Part shown: in pieces, positions 1-14,847 of the stretch
Position numbering within the stretch: position 1 is the stretch's first letter
How the letters are laid out: the number at the start of each line of letters is the position of its first letter
Assembly: GCA_963693315.1 (NCBI GenBank)
Contig: OY856188.1
Coordinates: 162,460,002 to 162,524,001 of the forward strand
DNA from: Diogma glabrata
Taxonomy: Eukaryota; Arthropoda; Insecta; Diptera; Cylindrotomidae
Direction: 5' to 3'
Length of the DNA: 64,000 bases
Program-made: the position numbers and the translations under genes
Notes under the pieces: model-generated
The model's database searches: none
Told to the model about the DNA's origin: nothing
What the model saw: only the letters and a program-made list of their open reading frames with translations

Positions 1-1546
<1,546 letters not shown>

Positions 1547-3088
1547 CTTATATATATAAAAATCACGTGTCACGATGTTTGTCCGCGATAAACTCCGCAA
1601 AAACGTAACCAATCTTAATGAAGTTTTGTAGAATGTATGTATGATGGTTCAGCTTGAGAGATAGGATAGTTATTATCTTGATTAAATGCCTAAATTATTT
1701 TTGATTACAAATTAAATGTTAAATATGAATGGTTCATATGCCAACTTTCAGATGGCAGCGTAAATCAATTTATTCAATTGATAGTAAACTTCAACATCTG
1801 TATAAGGCCATTGTTAGACTATCAAATATGTTTTAGTAAAGAAAGTTTTGTTTTATTTGATAATAAACGAAAAGCATATTATGCTAAGTCAAATACGTTA
1901 CCAAAGATTATTGATAATTTTGTGGAGGTTATATGTTAATTATAGAAGTGTTAGAAAATATCGAAAACTGTAAAAAAAATTATTTATTGGTTTTTATAAA
2001 GTTTGAATAAAAATAAGAGTAAAAATTAAAGAAAACAATAATTTAAATTTATTTTTTTAAATTTTTCATTGATCTTCAATATTAATTTATAAAAATCAAT
2101 ATCAAATTGAAAAATACTCTTATTTGTATTGCTTATTAAAATAGAACGATTAGAGGTAAAAAAAATTGTCATCAAAACTGGATGAAAAACTAGCGAAGTT
2201 TATTTTACAACCTTTACACCATTGATAAATCTAAGGAAGAGTAACTAGACATTTTGAGTGAAGCTTCTAATTTTTAGTATTGGTGAAGTTTGATAGTGTT
2301 TGCATTCTAGCTGGGTGGTGCTGTATACAATTTGCATATTCATATTTTCAAAACAAACAAAAGAAATAATAAATGTTACATATAAATTTAAAAGCCTAAT
2401 ATGTTTGAATAAAATATTTCCTTATATTTCCAAATATAAATATTTTTAATTGTCCATACAACACAACCATTTTAATCATATTGAATTACTTTAAGAACAG
2501 CTTATGTTCGACTGTGATAGCGTTTGAAATATGGTTTGACAACGATGGATTAAAAAAAATTACATTTATGTAGGGTAAAAAATGTAAGCAAATACTTTAT
2601 GTTTTTGTTAAAACATCATTCGAACTAAGCCCTTTTTATGCGTAGTATTAGTAAAAGTATTCTAATCATTGATATGATATTCAATGATCAAATTTCAGTG
2701 TATTTAAGATTATTTGTACATATTTTAATGCAACCTCAATTGTATGAATAAACTACTGCACAAATACTGATAATTGTTTTGTAAAACATTAATTCAAACT
2801 TAAATTTTTATAAATTTTCTTGAATTTGAATATCTTAAAGTAGAATTTCGGATAAAAGCTATCATTTTATTTTAAAATACAAAACGAAATATGTCAAATG
2901 TCATGGATGAAGAACGCACAGATATACAAATTACATACTTCAAAAAATATTCGCGTAGCCACACGTAATTATTCTTCCTTATATATTTATTCAATGCTTT
3001 AAACTCTCCAATGCTTTAAACTCTCCAATGTCGATTTTTTTTATTGACCAATATATTTGATAGTGTGATATACTCCTCATGATTTGGG

Positions 3089-3530
3089 TTAGCCAATAGA
3101 TGGTGCCGTATTTGTATTTAAAATGTTGTTTTTAATGTCAAAGTTTTGAAAATTCACTACACTTGCTTTGTCCAATTGTCGTGTGTGGTTAGTAAATAAA
3201 TTAAATAAATTTAAATTTATGTTGCCTTTGTCGATATTAATTGCGTTTATGTTCTTATGAATGTAAAGGGATTCAAATGCATCCAATTTATTGCTATCGT
3301 GCACCTCTTTCTCTAACCTCATATTATCTTTTGAAAAATTTAAATAATCATGTTATTTTCCAAAACATGTTTTGCTATTAGGGTTTTATTTGGTTGGTCT
3401 ATTTTAATGTATACAGAACTTGCCTTAAAGCGTTTCTTCAAAACCCTACGCGTCTGCCCGCATAATATTTTTATAGTATCACCACAAGATAGTTCATAAA
3501 CACTGACTTTACAATCGATTAAATAGATTT
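3089..3530 (-). pseudogene. Penelope-like element, GIY-YIG endonuclease fragment
   Basis: Reading down the minus strand from about 3530, conceptual translation gives VYELSCGD, then CGQTRR, then LIAKHVLENN. After one frameshift near 3340 it continues as LEKEVHDSNKLDAFESLYIHK and ends at a stop near 3089. This is the order of the GIY-YIG endonuclease that closes Penelope-like retroelement proteins: a first beta strand, the QT(K/R)R helix, the AKHVLENNH block and the final E..YI helix. No reverse transcriptase is left upstream, so the copy is 5'-truncated. The same 3' end occurs in inverted orientation in the other Helitron (8112-8275), so a Penelope insertion probably predates the duplication of that Helitron. 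The frameshift and truncation make it non-functional. Confidence 0.72.
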
Positions 3531-3716
3531 AAAGCTCAAAATTACGAAATGGGAGCCGCACAAATACTATACAGAGAAGCATAGTTGATCAAACACGGAT
3601 GGCAATCATGATGAACAAACTAATTAAAAATGGTGGGACTTAGCTGGCAACACGTATGCAATAGTAATTTTTAAGCGGCAACAATTCATTAATGAATTAA
3701 TTAGATACACCCGCAG

Positions 3717-3950
3717 GAAGATTTCTAAAATTTAAAATTTTTGATCTATGGGTGTGACAACAAGGCGTACTTAGGTCCCTGCTATTTGCATATGAGTAAG
3801 CTTGAGATATCGTATACCACTGGCAAAAGCAGTGAGATATTACTAGCCAAAGTGATATCTTAGGAGTTTCGGCGAATGAACTTTTTTCAATCAACGATAG
3901 CACCCTTAGTCTTAGTTATGGTATTAATATTCTTTGATGATGATGATGAC
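3717..3950 (-). repeat. Short interspersed unit 'U', copy 1
   Basis: A roughly 200-bp sequence, containing CAATAGCAGGGA-type motifs on the minus strand and ending in CCGTAGATC plus an A-rich tail. It recurs at 17705-17900 (plus) and 27715-27945 (minus). Here and at 17.7 kb it directly follows a LINE 3' end in the same orientation. It could be a SINE or a variable 3' module of that LINE. Confidence 0.6.
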
Positions 3951-3959
3951 ACGCTATTT

Positions 3960-4078
3960 TTTTAAAAATAAAGTGTGTTGGGTTGTACGAATTACAATGT
4001 GTGCAATAACAAAAAATAACAACCTTTGAAGAATAAGGTCCCACAACAACATGCTTTCTAAGGTGTTGATGGACGCAA
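3960..4078 (-). mobile_element. LINE 3'-end fragment
   Basis: Minus-strand match to the last coding and 3' UTR part of the LINE family best seen at 49909-52950. Landmarks are the CCCACAACAACATG block and the ACAATGTGTGCAATAACA block, followed by a degenerate A-rich tail. The copy is only about 110 bp and is followed without a gap by unit U (3717-3950). Confidence 0.65.
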
Positions 4079-4128
4079 ATTTTTTATTTTTGTATATTTT
4101 TTTCAAGAATAAACTGATGAACTGTTGA

Positions 4129-4364
4129 AGATGCGTACTGTTTCCACGCGTTTCAATGATCCCAACAGATATGGCATTTTAATTCAAACGTTTAGTTTCC
4201 AGTGCGACTCGCTGTTGCAATGAGCATCAACAAAGCACAAGGACAATTGCAGCAAGGATGTGGACTAGGTAGATTTTGAGAATCTGTACTTCTCACATCT
4301 GGACAACTGTGTGTGGCCAGCTAACGTCGGAATACCTTCTGATTTATTCGTGTACGCGTCCGTC
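4129..4364 (+). pseudogene. Helitron helicase C-terminal fragment (left copy)
   Basis: Conceptual translation contains RVSMIPTDMAF, then (with frame changes) FKRL, then MSINKAQGQLQ, then a decayed segment corresponding to CFSHGQLYVACSR, and finally PSDLFVYA-like residues. This is the end of a PIF1-family DNA helicase as found in the Rep/helicase protein of animal Helitrons; the INKAQGQ motif is especially characteristic. Several stops and frameshifts are present and no Rep nuclease domain is visible upstream, so it is a fossil fragment. It lies shortly before the long non-coding 3' tail of the element. Confidence 0.78.
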
Positions 4365-5822
4365 TAGATGACGGAAAAACACAAAATATAATGTGTGCCC
4401 ACAAGCACACGAATAAAGAAATAGAATTAAAACGACATTTTGAAACTTTTTCCTTATTAAAATAAATAATTGTTGCAATAAAAATTATACAATGTAAATT
4501 GCATGTTAGGTACGTTTAGTTTGACTGAGACAACTGAAAAAACAACAACAATTGTATTAAATTTTTCGTTGTTTCAAATGCTTCAGTCAAATCGAGCACG
4601 GCTGTTATCAAAACGAGTTTTCTTAAATTTTCTTTCCGACAATATGCGACGGGTATAATGTTAAATAAACAAAAGTTTTACACTATTTGGTGTAAAATAA
4701 ATAAAGTTTTGAGAGATTTTTATAGTGATTAAGCGCAAAGTAATTATTTAAATTCACATTAATTTTGCAATGTTATAGCATTTTTTATTTTCTCTCAGAT
4801 AAACTTCTTTAAAACAGTTTTTGTGTGTTTCGTGTCGGAAACAAATACAATTTACAATTGTATAATCACAGATGGAGAATTCAATTTCAATAAAAATATG
4901 AGATAATGAAGTTTCAATTTAGTAATTATCTGAACATGAAAATTAAAATATGTTTCATTGTTGTTTCATCCACTGTGGGTGAGTCTGTAAGGTGGCTTTG
5001 AACTATGATGTCTCTGATCAGTGTGAGTTCAATCGCAACAATAATTACTTATTATCGGGAATGATACTTTCACTAATTACTTTGAGCAATAATTATGCTC
5101 ACAAAATCGCACAAAAATTAATATTCCATTAATGTTGTCTATATATGGAACATATATGCCGATATATTGACCGTGTGTAAGATATTAGTTTCGCATTTAT
5201 TTGCAACAATCCATAATGACTTTAAAATGACTTAGGATGTTGACTAAATAGAAATATTTCTCATTCTATGAATTCACAATCTATGAATTCTAATACAAAA
5301 ACTTCCAAAGAATTTTGATTTTTTTGCATCACTTCTTCTATTCCTTTTTTGCATCACTTCTTCTAATCTATACCTTCATCGAATGTATTGTCGCTATTCT
5401 TACTGCCCTTGCTGATCATAAAATGACATAACGATCAAAATTTTTTGCAACTTTTTTAGTAATCTACCGGTAAAGAAAGCGTATATTAAACCGTATGAGC
5501 ACTGTGAAGATTTGTGAATCATTTTTTGTTCCGTATAATGTTCTATATAGAGACACACCTGAAACATTACACACCTGAAAGCTTATTTGATCGCGTATTT
5601 TTTATATATCCTTTGTTTTATATATAATACTATTTTTTATATTTTATTGATCAACTAGAGTGCTGATCGTTTTACATTCATATTTTCAAAAAAAATAGAA
5701 AATCATTTTTTCATTACTACTCTTTGAAATTATTGCTACTACGTCAACAAAATGTATACACACAAACTTTATTTAAAGGCGTAGCAAAGCACGCCGGGTC
5801 CCGCTAGTATGTATATATATTA

Positions 5823-6556
5823 GGGTGGCCCAAAAAAAAAGAAATTTTTTTTTTCGAGTCTCGTACCAAAATATGTAAGTTTATAATGTTTAAAGAGTCC
5901 CCTCCAAATGGCAGGTCAATAAAAATTTTTTAAGGGTCACTCAAAATTTTCAAAAACTTCTAAAATCATCCAAAATCGAATTTTTTTTTTTTTAACATTT
6001 TTCTCATTGTTTTATTTTATGCTACAAAAAAAATGATAAAGATCCTGAAAATCTCAAGTCAAAATTTTAATGTATAAAGGTTGCTCCAAATTTTTCAAAG
6101 TTTCCGAATTTTATGACATTTACGCTACAACAGTGAAATATGTTAATTTAATTTTTTTTTGTTTCTCGTGCTTTAATTCCATTCTTTAGTATGTCAAATT
6201 CAAGAAAAAAATATCAAGTTCGTTGATATTTATGTTTAGAAGTAGCTCGAAAAGATAGAAAGTACTTGTCTTGGAAACTTTGAAAAATTTGGAGCAACCT
6301 TTATACATTAAAATTTTGACTTGAGATTTTCAGGATCTTTATCATTTTTTTTGTAGCATAAAATAAAACAATGAGAAAAATGTTAAAAAAAAAAAATTCG
6401 ATTTTGGACGATTTTAGAAATTTTTGAAAACTTTGAGTGACCCTTAAAAAATTTTTTTTTTGACCTGCCATTTGGAGGGGACTCTTTAAACATTATAAAC
6501 TTACATATTTTGGTACGAGACTCGAAAAAAAAAATTCCTTTTTTTTTGGGCCACCC
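5823..6556. mobile_element. Foldback element A between the two Helitron tails
   Basis: A 734-bp inverted-repeat element with arms of about 280 bp, GGGTGGCCC at the left tip and its complement at the right, flanked by TA on both sides (5821-5822 and 6557-6558). The arms match almost base for base and the loop is about 170 bp. There is no coding capacity. It sits in a short TA run exactly between the 3' termini of the two Helitrons. TA duplication suggests mobilisation by a Tc1/mariner-type transposase. Confidence 0.85.
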
Positions 6557-7714
6557 TAATATATATATATACTAGCGGGACCCGGCGTGCTTTGCTACCT
6601 ATAATTAAAGTTTGTGTGTATACATTTTGTTGACGTACCAATAATTTCAAAGAGTAGTAATGAGAAATGGTTTTCTATTTTTTTTTTTAATATGAATGTA
6701 AAAGGAAGGATCAGCACTCTAGTTGATCAGTAAAATATAAGAAAATAGTATTATATATAAAACAAAGGATATATAAAAAATACGCGATCAAATAAGTTTT
6801 CAGGTGTGTAATCTATTTAGAACATTATACGGAACAAAAATCGATTCACAAATTTTCACAGGGCTCATGCGGTTTAGTATACGCTTTCTTTACCGGTAGG
6901 TTACTAAAAACGTTGCAAAAAATTTTGATCGGTATATGATTTTATGGTCAGCAAGGGCAGTAAGAATAGCGACTATACATTCGATGAAGGTATAGAAGAA
7001 GTGATGCAAAAAGGAATAAAAGAAGTGATGCAAAAAAAATCAAAATTATTTGGAAGTTTTTGTATATGAATTTATAGGATTTGAATTCATAGGATGAGAA
7101 ATATTTCTATTTAGTCAACATTCTAAGTCATTTTAAAGTCATTATTATTGAATGTTGCAAATCAATGCGAAACTAATATCTTACACACGGTCAATATATT
7201 GGCATATATGTTCCATATATAGACAACATTAATGGAATATTAATTTTTAAGCGATTTTGTGAGTAATTATTGCTCAAAGTAATTATTAAAAGTATTATTC
7301 CCGATAATAAGTAATTATTGTCGGGATTGAACTCACACTCATCAGAGACATCATAGTTCAAAGCCATCTTACAGACTCAGCCACTGTGGATGAAACAACA
7401 ATGAAACATATTTCAATTTTCATGTTCAGATAATTTCTAAATGGAAACTTCATTATCGCATATTTATTTAAATTGAATTCTTCATCTGTGATTATACAAT
7501 TGTAAATTGAATTTGTTCCCGACACGAAACACACAAAAACTGTTTTAAAGAAGTTTTTCTGAGAGAAAATAAAAAATGCTTTAAAATTGCAAAACTCATG
7601 TGAATTAAAATAATTACTTTAGCTTAATCACTCTAAAAACTTTATTTATTTTACACCAAATAGTGTAAAACTTTTGTTTATGTAACATTATACCCGTCGC
7701 ATATTGTCGGTATC

Positions 7715-7915
7715 TCATAAGAAAGAAAATTTAAGAAAAGTCGTTTTGAGTGGTTGAGGGTCATTGCAAAAGCGAGTCGCACTGGAAACTAAACGTTTGA
7801 ATTCAAATACCATATCTGTTGCGATCATTGAAATACGTAGCAACAGTACATCTTCCACTTTGAATTTTCCATTCAAAATTGTAGCTTCAACGACATTGTT
7901 CATCATCGTTTTCAC
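7715..7915 (-). pseudogene. Helitron helicase fragment (right copy)
   Basis: A 66-residue open stretch on the minus strand reads NNVVEATILNGKF..EDVLLLRISMIATD..FEFKRL before decaying. It corresponds to the segment of the PIF1-like helicase just before the INKAQGQ motif. That motif is lost here by a deletion: the frame runs on into CND instead. It is a fragment with no plausible activity. The left copy retains the following segment, so the two copies are complementary relics of one helicase. Confidence 0.7.
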
Positions 7916-8111
7916 CTAAAATTTCCAAAAAATTGTGCTATTTCAAAATATTTGACATATTATTTTAATAAAAAATTATACATTCATTTTTCTATTTCAT
8001 AAAATTATATTCAACGAAAAAAAACATTGATCAAAGCAAGCTACGCGCATAAACCGATATTTAAAAAAAAACCAATCAAAATAATTATCACCAATCACCA
8101 ATGAAAAAATA

Positions 8112-8275
8112 ATACACGACAATTGGAAAAAGCAAGCGTTGTGTATTTGGAAAACTTTAACATTAAAACCAATTTTTTAAATACAAATACGGCACCATCT
8201 ATTGGCTAACCCAAATTTATGGGGCGTATATCATACTATCAAATATATTGGTCAATAAAAAAAATTTGACATGAA
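8112..8275 (+). pseudogene. Penelope-like 3' end (right Helitron)
   Basis: Plus-strand translation gives TRQLEKASVV, then FLNTNTAPSIG and a stop, matching the last residues of the Penelope fragment on the opposite strand at 3089-3184. The following 60-70 bp of 3' non-coding sequence also match. Only the C-terminal tip survives. Its mirror position in the paired Helitron argues that both Helitrons descend from a copy that already held it. Confidence 0.65.
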
Positions 8276-9228
8276 ATTGAAGAGTTGACGTTATCTTTAA
8301 CTTAACCGTAACTTAAGACTCTATAAAAAATTTTGATTTAAGGTCGGTAAGAAATTACGTATTCTTTGACGTTTGATTTGATATTAATTTTGGTTTTGTA
8401 ATCAATTTTATAAATCAATCAATGCTTTAAAAGTAACAAACTGATTTCACAATCAAAATTTAAAATAATAAAATTCGAAATAAACATTTGATACAAAATT
8501 TAAAAATAAAAAACTTTATTTTCATATTAATTTCATGCTAATATTTGGTTTTAATTAAAGTTGCTCTTTTTATATCTTTTGCATTTTTTAATAAATAAAA
8601 TTTTATTTTTATGGACACTTGTAATTAAATATTAGTTTTCTTCAGTTTTTATACTAAACGTCAAAAAATCCTTAAGATAGAATGAAATGAACTTTACGTT
8701 AAGTTAACGTTAAGTTTACGTACCGACTATATATGTGCTAGTGCATTTTCATACATTTGTACTTGACGTTAAGTTAAAGTTACCGACTATAAATCAAGCA
8801 TAAAGGTTGTAAAATAAACTTCGCTAGTTTTTCATCCAGTTTTGATGACAATTTTTTTACCTCTAATCGTTCTATTTTAATTAGCAATACCTATAAGAGT
8901 ATTTTTCAATTTGATATTGATTTTTGTAAATTAACATTGAAGACCAATGAAAAATTTAAAAAAATAAAATAAATTTAAATTATTGTTTTCTTTATTTTTA
9001 CTCTTATTTTTATTCAAACTTTATAAAAACCAATACACTAATTTTTTACAGATTTCGATACTTTATAGCACTACTATAATTAATATATAACCTCCACAAA
9101 ATTGTTAATAATCTTTGGTAACGTATTTGACATAGCATGATATGCTTTTCGTTTATTATCAAATATAAAACAAAACTTTTTTACTAAAACATATTTGATA
9201 GTCTAATAATGGCCTTATATGAAGTTAA

Positions 9229-9460
9229 GGCGCGCTATACACCTGAGCTAAACTATGCAAAATATGCGAACTATGTTTTTAAAAAATAATGTATATAACG
9301 TAATTATAGAAAAAAACATTACCAAAACAAATATTTAAAAAAGAAAAGAAAAACGGAAACATTACATTTTTTTGAAAAGCTTTATTCGCATTAAAACATT
9401 ACCTTTTTAAAAACATAGTTCGCATATTTCGCATAGTTTAGCTCAGGTGTATAGCAAGCC
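9229..9460. mobile_element. MITE, 232 bp, in right Helitron
   Basis: Terminal inverted repeats of about 55 bp start GGCGCGCTATACACCTGAGC on the left and GGCTTGCTATACACCTGAGC on the complement of the right. Flanks TGAAGTTAA (9220-9228) and TGAAGTTTA (9461-9469) look like a diverged 8-9 bp target duplication. The left Helitron carries the empty site at about 1795 with a single copy, so the boundaries are well supported. It is non-coding. An 8-9 bp duplication suggests hAT- or Mutator-type mobilisation. Confidence 0.82.
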
Positions 9461-9688
9461 TGAAGTTTACTATCAATTGATTAAATTGATTTACGCTGCC
9501 ATCTGAAAGTTGGCATATGAACAATCCATATTTAACATTTAATTTACAATTAAAAAATATTTAGGCATTTAATCAAGATAATAACTACCCTATCTCTCAA
9601 GCTGGACCATCATACACACATTGTACAACATTTCATTAAGATTGGTTACGTTGTTACGGAGTTCATCGCGGACAAACATCGTGACACC

Positions 9689-11136
<1,448 letters not shown>

Positions 11137-11620
11137 TAAAACTCGTTTATAAAGTACGGTCAAGGGACCGACGTAAGCGTACGTTATACACCATGGTACG
11201 TTATATCCACAAAAATTGAAAAAGCATAAGCAAATTTGCCTGTTACAAGAGGCGTCAATTGGGTAGGGCTGGGGGGGCATTGCCCCCCCCCCCCCCAAGG
11301 ATCTGATACTATCAATACATCGATTCAATAAAACCATCCAATCGTGATAGAATTATACACTATAAAAATTTCAATGCACTGTTATTTTGTAAATTCGTCT
11401 AAACTTTAGAAGATTTACTTAACTAATATACCACTTTTATCGCATACTATTAATTGAAATATATCTGATAATATAATTATTACGTTACATATTATTTTGG
11501 CCCGACTAAAGTACAGTTCACCGCAATATTCAAACCGTTATCGTTCTTTGTATCAACGACTAGAGCGCCACCGATACGAAAGGCGGTAAGTATTGCTTCT
11601 AATCTTCTGATGAAATCAGT

Positions 11621-11744
11621 TTTATAAACAAAACACGATCGTTCTTCCAAAAACGCTGTGGGTGCGTATTTTTACAAAATTCTATCGTACTATAAGGTGC
11701 GCGGCATCACCGCTTTTAGAAGAACGATTGTGTTTTGTTTATAA
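11621..11744. repeat. Short inverted-repeat element
   Basis: Arms of 34 bp pair between 11622-11655 and 11711-11744 (AACACGATCGTTCTTC against GAAGAACGATTGTGTT) around a 55-bp loop. It is a MITE-sized palindrome with no coding content. Confidence 0.7.
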
Positions 11745-12480
11745 GATATTCGTGTCTGAGCCAGAGGAAACAAAATATTTCATTAGTATAGGGTTCCTCG
11801 AGAATTCATAGTGCAGTATTTAACATTCAAATTTCAATTGTTATTGGTAATTTTTATAAACTTAAAAGTGAGTACATGCAGGAGAACACAACCTAATTAT
11901 ACCCCTTTTATTTGGAGAACCCTGACTGTTTGGCTTTGTTTTTTATCTATATCATATTATACAAACTTTACAAGACTTTTTTAAAAACAATAAATTAAAA
12001 ACAATTCTAAAATGTTAAATCCTATAACATATCAAAAGTTTTCTTGATAGTTGTGCTAATTTTTATAACATGAATGACAATAATTACGGGAGTAATTTAA
12101 ATTTATTGGGTTATTTCCAGTGATTTTATAATAGTGAATGTTTTATAATGGACAAGCAATATTTTCTAACGACACAAACAAATATTTAAGTTATGTAAAT
12201 ATTTTCAAAGTATGTTATGAAAACTTGCTGAGAAATTCTTTTCGCTATATCAACCATAATTTTAATTCATAAAATAGCAAAAGTTATATGTTTGGTTGGT
12301 TATAATAAAATCCAAAACGTATCCTAAACGTCAATCTTTGTTCATTTTTTTTATACAGTCACAGGGAGGGAGAAACTATTATTTTTTTTTTTGGTAAGTT
12401 TTTCTTTTCTATTTAAAAGAAGCTCACAATAATTGTGCAATTTTGAATCAAATGAAAAATTTACGCACGTTTATGGGTAG

Positions 12481-14619
12481 TAAACTGACCAGACGTCCCA
12501 CGCTGCGTGGAAATGTCACACATTTCATTGCATTGTCCCACGGAGAAATTTGTCCCACGAAGCGTCCCACGAAACAAATATTTCCACCACATTTGCCCGC
12601 ACTATCGAAATAATCAAAAAACCTTATATCTACTTACGTACAGTTTGCGCAATATCTTAGTCAAAGCAATGGTTTCATAGTTTTTTTTTTTTGCAGTTTG
12701 TATAATGTTATGTATATGTTGATTTAACCATATTGAGAGAACAAACCAGTGCAATATTTTTTTACTAAAATAGTGTTTTAACTATAATTTTCTTAGAAAT
12801 ACTAAGCTCAGTTATTTCACTTCAATAATTTACATATCTTTTAATTTCTAACAGATCTACCTCAGCAAAAAGGTTTCTTTGTTTATAGAAACATCTCCCC
12901 GGTGTACATACGAGAGATCGAAAGTATATTATGAAAAATAAAATACAAAATATTTTACTTAAAAAGACGCAGTTTTCCGTATAAATTCATAAAAATTTAA
13001 ATTTTTAAACCAGAGTTTACAATTTTCCTTTATTCTAGCACTCATTTCAATCCTTGAAATAATATTCAAAAATTAAAATGTTCATAATTTGAATATCGTT
13101 CTTACTCGTAACAGTAAAATTTTTGTTTTTTCGATTTTACTCCTTTGGAGCAGATTAGATTTTCCTGTTCTTTCATTCGATTTGCAAAAGAAGAAAATTA
13201 GGCACTCTACGTCATCCTTTATATTCATTTTTCTAACAATACATGAATAATTGAACGAATCATTCGAAGCATTTTACGTGGGAAAGCATCAAATTTGACG
13301 CAAAAATAAAAGTTTTGAGTATTTGAAAGAAAATATTTATTTCAATTTAGTGGCAAGATATTTGTTTATTGATATTTTATTATTTTTACTCCTTTATGTG
13401 AGAGTGTTATATTTTTTTTAAGCTACGCACTCTGAAAGAACAAAGTAAAGGAGTGGTATAAGAGTCGGTTCAAACTCTGTTTAAAACACACTTTAACTAG
13501 GTAGCTCAAAAGTAAAATTATTATTTTCTGATACATAATTTTTTTTTCTCCATAAAGAACAAACAAAGCAAACAGCATAAAAACTTGATAAATGGTATAG
13601 ATTTGCAAAAGATAGAACGGGAGGTATACTGTATACCTCTTATACTTACAGAATACAGAAAAGATATTAATTATTTAGTAAAATTAAAATGAATTGTTTC
13701 AATTGTTTTGCAGTCTTTACTTGTGTAACAAAAGTTTTAAGCTACTATAAAAGGTAAATTTATACTAATTTTTAAAATTATATTTAAAAAGTTCTCCTGC
13801 AAATCAAGACGGATAGAAAACGTTTACGTAAATTCCTATAAAAGGAATTCGTAAATTCCAAAATATAACGACGCAAAAGTTTATTGTATTACCAGTCGGA
13901 GTGAATTTGCAAATTAACAGTGGACATTATGATATTAAAAGACATATAGATACAGATAAACATAAAAAAGCGTTGCTATAAGCCGCCAGCTCCAGTAGCT
14001 TGAACAAGTTTTGTTGTTATTTTGTTTTCTTGTTGTTATTTAACATTGACAAAAAGTTAGTTGCAATTTGCGCTGATAACACGAATACCAATTTTAGTGG
14101 TGTCACGTCAAGGGGTGAAAATTTAAAAACAAGCTAAACTCGAATTTGAACCACAGTGTATTGGGTATTGGATTAGCAGCCCATATTCTAAATAATGCAA
14201 TAAAAAATGCTGCTGATTTAAATGGCAGGGTTAAAAATATTTGGATATTTTACTGTCTTTACTGGAGACGTTGAAGGAGTTCTGCGGCAAAAGTAATGTC
14301 GAACATAACCAACTTATTGGATACAGTGAAACTCGCTGGCTGGCGATAATGCCAGCACTAGAAAGAATTTAGAAAATGTACGAACCACTGCAAGCACATT
14401 TACTAACGGTTGAATGTCCAATTAAAATAAAAGAATTTTTTGAAGAATTAAATAGTAAACAAATAGTAAAGGAAAGCATTAAATAGTAAATTTATGCACA
14501 ATCTAGTTAGCACGGTTTCACCGTTCCACTTTATTGCAATAGAAATTCTAATTAGTTAGTATTTGGAAGAATGTTTGTATTTTGTCCCACATTTTAACGA
14601 TTTGGCTCTGTTCAGTTTA
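12481..14619 (+). mobile_element. hAT element 2 (candidate boundaries)
   Basis: TAAACTGACCAGACGTCCC at 12481 resembles the complement of the sequence ending at 14619 (TAAACTGAACAGAG). The GTCCCACG word repeats inside the left end (12492-12570), and TGTCCCAC appears inside the right end (14583). The transposase remnant at 13858-14530 lies between. No clean 8-bp duplication can be read, so the boundaries are tentative. Confidence 0.45.
13858..14530 (+). pseudogene. hAT transposase remnant with BED-finger N-terminus
   Basis: Conceptual translation first gives a BED-type segment: DAKVYCITSRSEF.., GHYDIKRHIDTDKHKKALL, then an AASSSSLNKF run. It next jumps to VAICADNTNTNF, the first catalytic-domain block of hAT transposases. 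Later come LGIGLAAHILNNAIKNAAD, a segment around YWRR/TGDVEGVLRQK, and a SETRW-like block with ALERI and a PLQAHF-like tail. The order is that of hAT proteins related to ZBED/SCAND3-type domesticated genes. Large deletions, several stops and frameshifts leave about 670 bp of what should be about 2 kb. The C-terminal dimerisation domain is not seen. Orientation agrees with hAT element 2. Confidence 0.68.
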
Positions 14620-14847
14620 GGGTTGACATAACTCTTTCTCTCTGAGACAAATAAAGAAAAACAAACAAACAAAAAACGATTCGACATAAGAGGAGTCACG
14701 TAGGGATTGCAATCCCGTTTTGTTTTATGAATCCTGGGACTATGTGACTCATAAATTTTAAATCCCGGGATGCCCGGGATCTAAAAAACCGTATAGAAAA
14801 ACCATCCTTTTTTTCTATGCTGCACGATCTGCTGTCGTTTACAAATC

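Larger units (their letters stand above)
1563..5807 (+). mobile_element. Helitron, left copy, degenerate and interrupted
   Basis: Helitrons are rolling-circle transposons that begin with TC, end with CTRR after a GC-rich hairpin, and insert between A and T. Here an A at 1562 is followed by TCACGTGTCACGATG, and the 3' end reads CGCTAG at 5802-5807 followed by T, just after a hairpin-like GC-rich stretch (about 5778-5804). Residual PIF1-type helicase sequence (about 4129-4364) confirms the class. The copy is inverted relative to the one at 6572-9688. The two align over their 5' parts (1563-2225) and 3' parts (about 4100-5807) at roughly 90 percent by eye, and differ in the middle. This copy keeps helicase sequence absent from its partner and carries a Penelope-like fragment plus a LINE 3' end (3089-4078). 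A short tRNA-like stretch with a B-box-like GAGTTCAAT near 5025 is shared with the partner (near 7330). It cannot be autonomous. Confidence 0.8.
6572..9688 (-). mobile_element. Helitron, right copy, inverted, internally deleted
   Basis: Minus-strand partner of the Helitron at 1563-5807. Its 3' terminus CTAG is at 6572-6575 with host A at 6571, after the same GC-rich CGGGTCCCGCTAG ending. Its 5' region (about 9470-9688) matches the left copy's first 250 bp. It lacks part of the helicase tail present in the left copy, has a 232-bp MITE at 9229-9460, and has a different middle (about 8280-8805) whose ends show partial inverted repeats around CTTTAACTTAAC and may be another MITE. A mariner abuts its 5' tip, so the first few bases are uncertain. 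Confidence 0.78.

Noticed and set aside
3930..3960. Repeated GATGATGATG as a hammerhead core
   Set aside because: It lacks the CUGANGA-stem-GAAA order and any closing stem I; it is simple repeat.
4977..5036. tRNA gene or SINE in the Helitron arm (mirror copy 7323-7383)
   Set aside because: Only a B-box-like GAGTTCAAT and an anticodon-stem-like run are visible; acceptor pairing is absent, so evidence is too weak for a separate call.
1563..9688. The 8 kb inverted arrangement as an assembly artefact
   Set aside because: The arms differ by substitutions, a MITE, a helicase deletion and unequal inserts, which an artefactual mirror would not show.
12481..14619. A clean 8-bp target duplication for hAT element 2
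   Set aside because: The flanks form an inverted rather than direct match and no convincing duplication could be read.
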